8,152 bases of DNA from an uncultured Porphyromonadaceae bacterium (lineage in GTDB: Bacteria; Bacteroidota; Bacteroidia; Bacteroidales; Muribaculaceae). Positions within the stretch are counted from its first letter, which is position 1. The number at the start of each line of letters is the position of its first letter. The translations under genes and the position numbers were made by a program. Shown here piece by piece: positions 7,277-8,152 of the stretch. Below the pieces are notes generated by a model. The model searched no databases. It was given only the letters and a program-made list of their open reading frames with translations, and was not told the DNA's origin. The stretch covers positions 1 to 8,152 of the forward strand of contig CAJJOO010000047.1 of NCBI GenBank assembly GCA_905193395.1, read 5' to 3'.

Positions 7277-8023
7277 TTACATGTTCATGCCGCCGTCGAC
7301 CTGTATAACCTGTCCGGAGACATAGGACGAAAGGTCTGAGGCGAGGAACAGGGCCACGTTGGCGATGTCCTCGGTCTTTCCGCCGCGGCGCAGGGGAATT
7401 TTCTTGATCCATTCGGCGCGGATATCGTCGGGCAGGGCCGCGGTCATAGCGGTCTCGATAAAGCCGGGAGCGATGGCGTTGGCACGGATGCCGCGCGAGC
7501 CGACTTCCTGGGCGATACTCTTGGCCAGGGCGATAAGGCCGGCCTTGGAGGCAGCGTAGTTGGCCTGGCCTGCATTGCCGTGTACGCCTACAACGGATGC
7601 CATGTTGATAATCGAACCGGAACGCTGGCGCAGCATGATGGGCAGCACGGCGTTGATAAAGTTGAACGCACTCTTGAGGTTGACGGCGATGACAGCGTCC
7701 CCCTGCTGTTCGGTCATGCGCATCATCAGACCGTCTTTTGTGATACCGGCGTTGTTGACAAGGATGTCGATGCTGCCGAAATCGTTCTTGATTTCCTTCA
7801 CCACTTCCTGCGTCTGGGCGAAGTCGGCTGCGTTGGAGGCATAGCCTTTAGCCTTGACGCCGAGAGCGGCGATTTCGGCTTCGGTAGCCTTGCCGTTTTC
7901 GTCAATTACGAGGTCGGTGAATGCAATGTTGGCGCCTTCAGCGGCGAAGCGAAGGGCAATGGCTTTGCCAATGCCGCGTGCCGCACCGGTGATGAGGGCG
8001 GTTTTTCCTTCGAGTAATTTCAT
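7277..8023 (-). CDS. fabG: 3-oxoacyl-[acyl-carrier-protein] reductase (NADPH-dependent, short-chain dehydrogenase family)
   Basis: The product is 248 residues, the usual length for FabG. It reduces 3-oxoacyl-ACP to 3-hydroxyacyl-ACP in the cytosolic type II fatty-acid elongation cycle. The cofactor motif is T12-G-A-A-R-G-I-G19, followed by N90-N-A-G93. The catalytic tetrad is complete: Asn115, Ser143, Tyr156 and Lys160 (YAASK). The C-terminus SGQVIQVDGGMNM is that of FabG. The substrate-loop motif reads PGFIETAMT (186-194), with Ala192 where E. coli FabG has Asp. The ATG at 8023 is preferred: MKLLEGKTALITG is a normal family start, while the 21 residues from the TTG at 8086 run through the promoter. 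The gene has its own promoter and terminator and is not seen beside other fatty-acid genes here. Another SDR substrate cannot be excluded, but identity with the FabG pattern is strong. Confidence 0.95.
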   Translation of the reverse strand: MKLLEGKTALITGAARGIGKAIALRFAAEGANIAFTDLVIDENGKATEAEIAALGVKAKGYASNAADFAQTQEVVKEIKNDFGSIDILVNNAGITKDGLMMRMTEQQGDAVIAVNLKSAFNFINAVLPIMLRQRSGSIINMASVVGVHGNAGQANYAASKAGLIALAKSIAQEVGSRGIRANAIAPGFIETAMTAALPDDIRAEWIKKIPLRRGGKTEDIANVALFLASDLSSYVSGQVIQVDGGMNM

Positions 8024-8055
8024 TTTATGGTGGTTTATTGGTTGAATTTCCTGGG

Positions 8056-8087
8056 CAAAGTTACAAAAAAACACTTTAACGGGCAAA
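8056..8087 (-). promoter_or_regulatory. Bacteroidales-type -33/-7 promoter for fabG
   Basis: TTTG at 8087-8084 and TAACTTTG at 8063-8056 both match the Bacteroides consensus completely, with a 20-nt spacer. Transcription would start near 8049, leaving a leader of about 25 nt before ATG 8023. The leader holds no Shine-Dalgarno sequence at normal spacing; the bases before the ATG are A-rich (CCATAAA). Confidence 0.85.
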
Positions 8088-8103
8088 TACTGTGATAAAG
8101 TGT

Positions 8104-8143
8104 AATAAAGCGGGCGGGCAGCGAATCTCGCGCCGCCCGCCCG
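8104..8143 (-). terminator. Probable intrinsic terminator of the gene beyond the right edge
   Basis: On the minus strand CGGGCGGGC (8143-8135) pairs perfectly with GCCCGCCCG (8119-8111). Three more pairs form inside after one mismatch, around a 7-nt loop. The stem is followed by CTTTATT, a weak T-run. Nothing coding is seen between position 8087 and the right edge, so this hairpin probably ends an upstream minus-strand gene not included in the window. Confidence 0.7.
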
Positions 8144-8152
8144 TATGGTCAG

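Noticed and set aside
6233..7339. Long plus-strand open frame (368 codons) antisense to the glycosyltransferase
   Set aside because: It crosses the glycosyltransferase, its promoter and the fabG terminator, and its product has no domain-like pattern. It is a shadow of a well-supported gene.
8095..8110. AT-rich near-repeat (GATAAAGTGTAATAAAG) on the plus strand, possibly a regulator site
   Set aside because: It is only two similar AAAG-containing units next to a terminator's T-run, with no symmetry good enough for an operator.
1..8152. Mobile element, CRISPR, toxin-antitoxin or phage-defence locus
   Set aside because: No transposase, integrase, terminal repeats, spaced direct repeats or nuclease motifs were seen. 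The four genes account for nearly all of the window and are envelope or metabolic genes.

Overview
The window looks like chromosomal DNA from a GC-rich member of the Bacteroidales. Three things point there: an outer-membrane lipoprotein form of TamA (TamL) joined to a very large TamB; promoters of the Bacteroides -33/-7 type (TTTG with TAnnTTTG about 19-20 nt downstream); and start codons with A-rich leaders and no Shine-Dalgarno sequence. Muribaculaceae or a relative is a guess from general feel, not something proved here. Every gene I can support lies on the minus strand, so transcription runs from position 8152 towards position 1.

Layout in transcription order. Positions 8104-8143 hold a GC-rich hairpin that looks like the terminator of a gene lying beyond the right edge. 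Next comes fabG (8023-7277), a complete 3-oxoacyl-ACP reductase with its own promoter and a very strong intrinsic terminator at 7256-7217. A family 2 glycosyltransferase (7147-6146) follows, also with its own promoter. Then comes tamB (6019-1229), about 1,600 residues long, with a promoter at 6132-6102 and a terminator-like hairpin between that promoter and the coding region. Finally tamL overlaps the tamB stop by four bases (ATGA) and runs off the left edge at position 1, so only its lipoprotein signal, its POTRA-like part and the start of its barrel are visible.

How the genes fit together. TamB is anchored in the inner membrane and spans the periplasm. TamL is an Omp85-family barrel in the outer membrane. 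Together they form the Bacteroidetes translocation and assembly module, and the stop/start overlap predicts coupled translation of the two. FabG supplies fatty-acid synthesis and the glycosyltransferase presumably decorates a surface glycan, so the whole window is about the cell envelope. However, fabG and the glycosyltransferase are separate transcription units and need not be functionally linked to tamBL.

No mobile element, CRISPR array, tRNA, rRNA or defence gene is visible, and no stretch over 300 bases lacks a gene. I did not find a previously undescribed system. The best leads are the promoter set, the hairpin in the tamB leader, and start-site corrections that follow from them.
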